Shown here in pieces: positions 12,156 to 13,475 of a DNA stretch of 13,475 nt (the first letter of the stretch is position 1; every line of letters begins with the position of its first letter). The stretch is taken from positions 1-13,475 of the forward strand of contig JAEEUO010000005.1 in assembly GCA_016286935.1 (NCBI GenBank). Reading direction: 5' to 3'. This DNA is from Bacillota bacterium (lineage in GTDB: Bacteria > Bacillota > Clostridia > Peptostreptococcales > Anaerovoracaceae). Under the pieces are notes generated by a model. It was given only the letters and a program-made list of their open reading frames with translations, did not search any database and was not told where the DNA came from. The translations under genes were made by a program, and so were the position numbers.

Positions 12156-12194
12156 AAAAAAAATCACATTGCGACGGGTTGTTTCGCAATGTGA
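12156..12194 (-). terminator. Intrinsic terminator of the HIT gene
   Basis: On the minus strand TCACATTGCG (12194-12185), 11-nt loop, CGCAATGTGA (12173-12164), then eight T (12163-12156). A textbook terminator 48 nt after the HIT stop codon. Confidence 0.92.
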
Positions 12195-12242
12195 AATGGT
12201 TGTCCGCGCCATGCGGATCGATTCTGCGCGGGGCGCGGCGGT

Positions 12243-12584
12243 TCAGCCCGGAGGCCACTTCATCATCCGCTTGCCGAGGAGGTGGAAGTGGAGGTGTTTG
12301 ACGGTCTGCATGCCGTCCTCCCCGCAGTTCACGACGAGCCGGTAACCGTTGTCAAGGCCCGTCAGAGCCGCGATTTCCTTGACCTTCTCGAGGATGTAGC
12401 CCATCAGGCCGGCGTCCTCCTCCGTCAGTTCGTCAAGCGACGGGATGTGCTTCTTCGGGATGATCAGGACGTGGACCGGCGCCTGGGGAGACATGTCCCG
12501 GAACACGAAGATCCGGTCATCCTCGTACACGACGTCCGTCGGGATCTCGTGCGACGCGAGTTTGCAGAAGATGCAGTCGGACAT
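12243..12584 (-). CDS. hinT: HIT-family (HinT-like) nucleotide-binding hydrolase
   Basis: 113 residues, typical length. HinT proteins are cytosolic dimers that hydrolyse purine phosphoramidates such as AMP-lysine. Visible: N-terminal CIFCKLASHEIPTDVVYEDD (4-23), PQAPVHVLIIPKKHI (33-47), NCGEDGMQTV and the histidine triad HLHFHLL. The family end GGR...GWPPG reads GKR...KWPPG here, a mild variation. ATG 12584 with AAAGGAG 7 nt upstream. It is followed by a strong terminator, and a 109-nt gap separates it from the S66 peptidase gene upstream, so it may have its own promoter. Confidence 0.95.
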   Translation of the reverse strand: MSDCIFCKLASHEIPTDVVYEDDRIFVFRDMSPQAPVHVLIIPKKHIPSLDELTEEDAGLMGYILEKVKEIAALTGLDNGYRLVVNCGEDGMQTVKHLHFHLLGKRMMKWPPG

Positions 12585-12607
12585 TATAGTTCTCCTTTCT
12601 AACTATT

Positions 12608-12636
12608 ATTATACGCTATGAATTAATTATTATTCA
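12608..12636 (-). promoter_or_regulatory. Likely promoter of the HIT gene, overlapping an AT-rich inverted repeat
   Basis: On the minus strand a perfect -10 TATAAT (12613-12608) with a weak -35 TGAATA at 17-bp spacing (12636-12631). The -35 and spacer lie within the inverted repeat ATGAAT...ATTCAT (12618-12637), a possible operator. The leader is about 20 nt. No convincing terminator is seen between the S66 gene stop (12694) and this promoter. Confidence 0.5.
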
Positions 12637-12693
12637 TCGTTTCCGCCTTTTTCCGCGCATTGCGGAGACGGAGATTGTGAAATATGCGTCTAT

Positions 12694-13475
12694 CTATACG
12701 AGCGCCATGTCGATCGCGACGGAGCCCTTTTTCGCGCGGACGGTCGCGAGCGATCCGGAGACGAGCGGCATCATCGGCGGGAGATGGCCGATGTCGAGGT
12801 CCATGAGGACCGGGACGCCGTACTTTCCGAGCGCGCCCGTCACGGCGTTGTACATGTTCATTCCCATCATCTCTTCGCCGAAGTGCATCGGGCGGCCGAT
12901 GAGGAAGCCCTTCGCGGTGCGGAACCAGCCGGCCTCCGAAAGCGCCCAGAGGCAGCGGCGGACGTCCATCGGGTTCAGGTCGCACGCCTCGAAGAACCAG
13001 ATCACGCCGTCGTCCTTATAGCGGTCGAGGAACGCGGCGACGTTGTCGAAGCGCGTGCCGCAGAGCGTGAAGAGGATATCGAGGCAGCCGCCGACGAGGC
13101 GTCCCGAGAAGCGCGTCACGGCGTCCTTCGGGCGCGGGAAGTGGACCGCGAGGCCGCCCTCCCCGTCCGGCTCATAGATGCGGAAGCGGTTCGGCTCCGT
13201 CGCGTTGTACGGCAGGAAGATGCCGGAGCCCTCGGGGTGCTTCTCGCGCTCCCATCTGTCGTAGTTGCGGACGGTCAGGACCGCGGGGCCGCCCTTCGTT
13301 TCCCCGCGGCCGAGTTCGCCGGTCAGCGCGCGGAACGCGTCCTCGACGGCCGGGTGGCGCGGGTCCTGGGCAAAGTCCGAGAGGCACGGCCCGTAGATTG
13401 CGGCCGTGTCGCACAGCGTCGTCAGCGGAAAGACGAGGTTCGTGTTGTCCGAATAGCCCATGAACCACTTCGGTT
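12694..13475 (-). CDS. S66 peptidase (LD-carboxypeptidase / MccF-like); 5' end cut by window edge
   Basis: About 260 residues of the C-terminal part are visible; the frame is open to the right edge and reads PKWFMGYSDNTNL there, so the Met in WFMGYSD is internal and not a start. S66 enzymes are cytosolic serine carboxypeptidases that cut L,D-tetrapeptides during peptidoglycan recycling (LdcA) or microcin C7-like peptidyl-nucleotides (MccF). The catalytic Ser is expected in GYSD, the Glu in WFFEACDLNP and the His in DIGHLPPMMPLVSG. The long spacer and the phrase YNATEPNRFRIYEPDG fit the MccF-like branch better than classic LdcA, but this is inference. The stop is TAG at 12696-12694, 109 nt before the HIT gene. 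The N-terminal about 100 residues lie outside the window. Confidence 0.88.
   Translation of the reverse strand, partial: PKWFMGYSDNTNLVFPLTTLCDTAAIYGPCLSDFAQDPRHPAVEDAFRALTGELGRGETKGGPAVLTVRNYDRWEREKHPEGSGIFLPYNATEPNRFRIYEPDGEGGLAVHFPRPKDAVTRFSGRLVGGCLDILFTLCGTRFDNVAAFLDRYKDDGVIWFFEACDLNPMDVRRCLWALSEAGWFRTAKGFLIGRPMHFGEEMMGMNMYNAVTGALGKYGVPVLMDLDIGHLPPMMPLVSGSLATVRAKKGSVAIDMALV

Overview
This window looks like a chromosomal segment of a fairly GC-rich member of the Bacillota, most likely Clostridia. The reasons are AGGAGG-type ribosome-binding sites, bS21, a phoH-ybeY-era cluster, S-layer-homology (SLH) proteins and a clostridial-type galactokinase. The order or genus cannot be fixed from the sequence alone. 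Every convincing gene lies on the minus strand; the long plus-strand open frames are antisense shadows caused by GC-rich codon use. In transcription order (right to left) there are five blocks.

(1) 13475-12195: the 3' part of an S66 (MccF/LdcA-like) peptidase gene that runs off the right edge, then a HinT-like HIT protein gene followed by a clear intrinsic terminator. (2) 12122-10628: a single gene with its own strong-looking promoter and a UUCG-loop terminator. It encodes an exported P1-family (DmpA/NylC-like, N-terminal-nucleophile) hydrolase with a C-terminal LysM domain. (3) 10590-7871: a tight three-gene operon coding for a membrane GGDEF diguanylate cyclase, a lipoprotein and an exported SLH protein. 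These genes are separated by 3 nt or overlap by 4 nt when the upstream GTG of the lipoprotein is used. (4) rpsU (bS21) with promoter and terminator, followed by an AT-richer island (about 7440-6020). The island holds an atypical tyrosine-recombinase-like protein, a startless C-terminal gene fragment and an unusual density of palindromes. (5) 5977-1: an operon with a good promoter, reading cytosolic SLH-like protein, phoH, ybeY, era, galK, MFS permease. The permease runs off the left edge.

Block 5 joins ribosome-maturation and RNA-metabolism factors (PhoH, YbeY, Era) to a signal-peptide-less SLH protein at the head and a sugar-use pair (galactokinase and permease) at the tail. No dgkA, cdd or recO is visible there. 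The most notable unexplained features are: a near-perfect 20-bp inverted repeat filling the phoH-ybeY gap, which pairs fully only as plus-strand RNA; a short in-frame motif shared by lineage-specific insertions of Era and YbeY; the recombinase-like gene bracketed by similar CCATA...GTATGG palindromes; and the GGDEF-lipoprotein-SLH operon. I see no CRISPR array, tRNA, rRNA or complete transposon.
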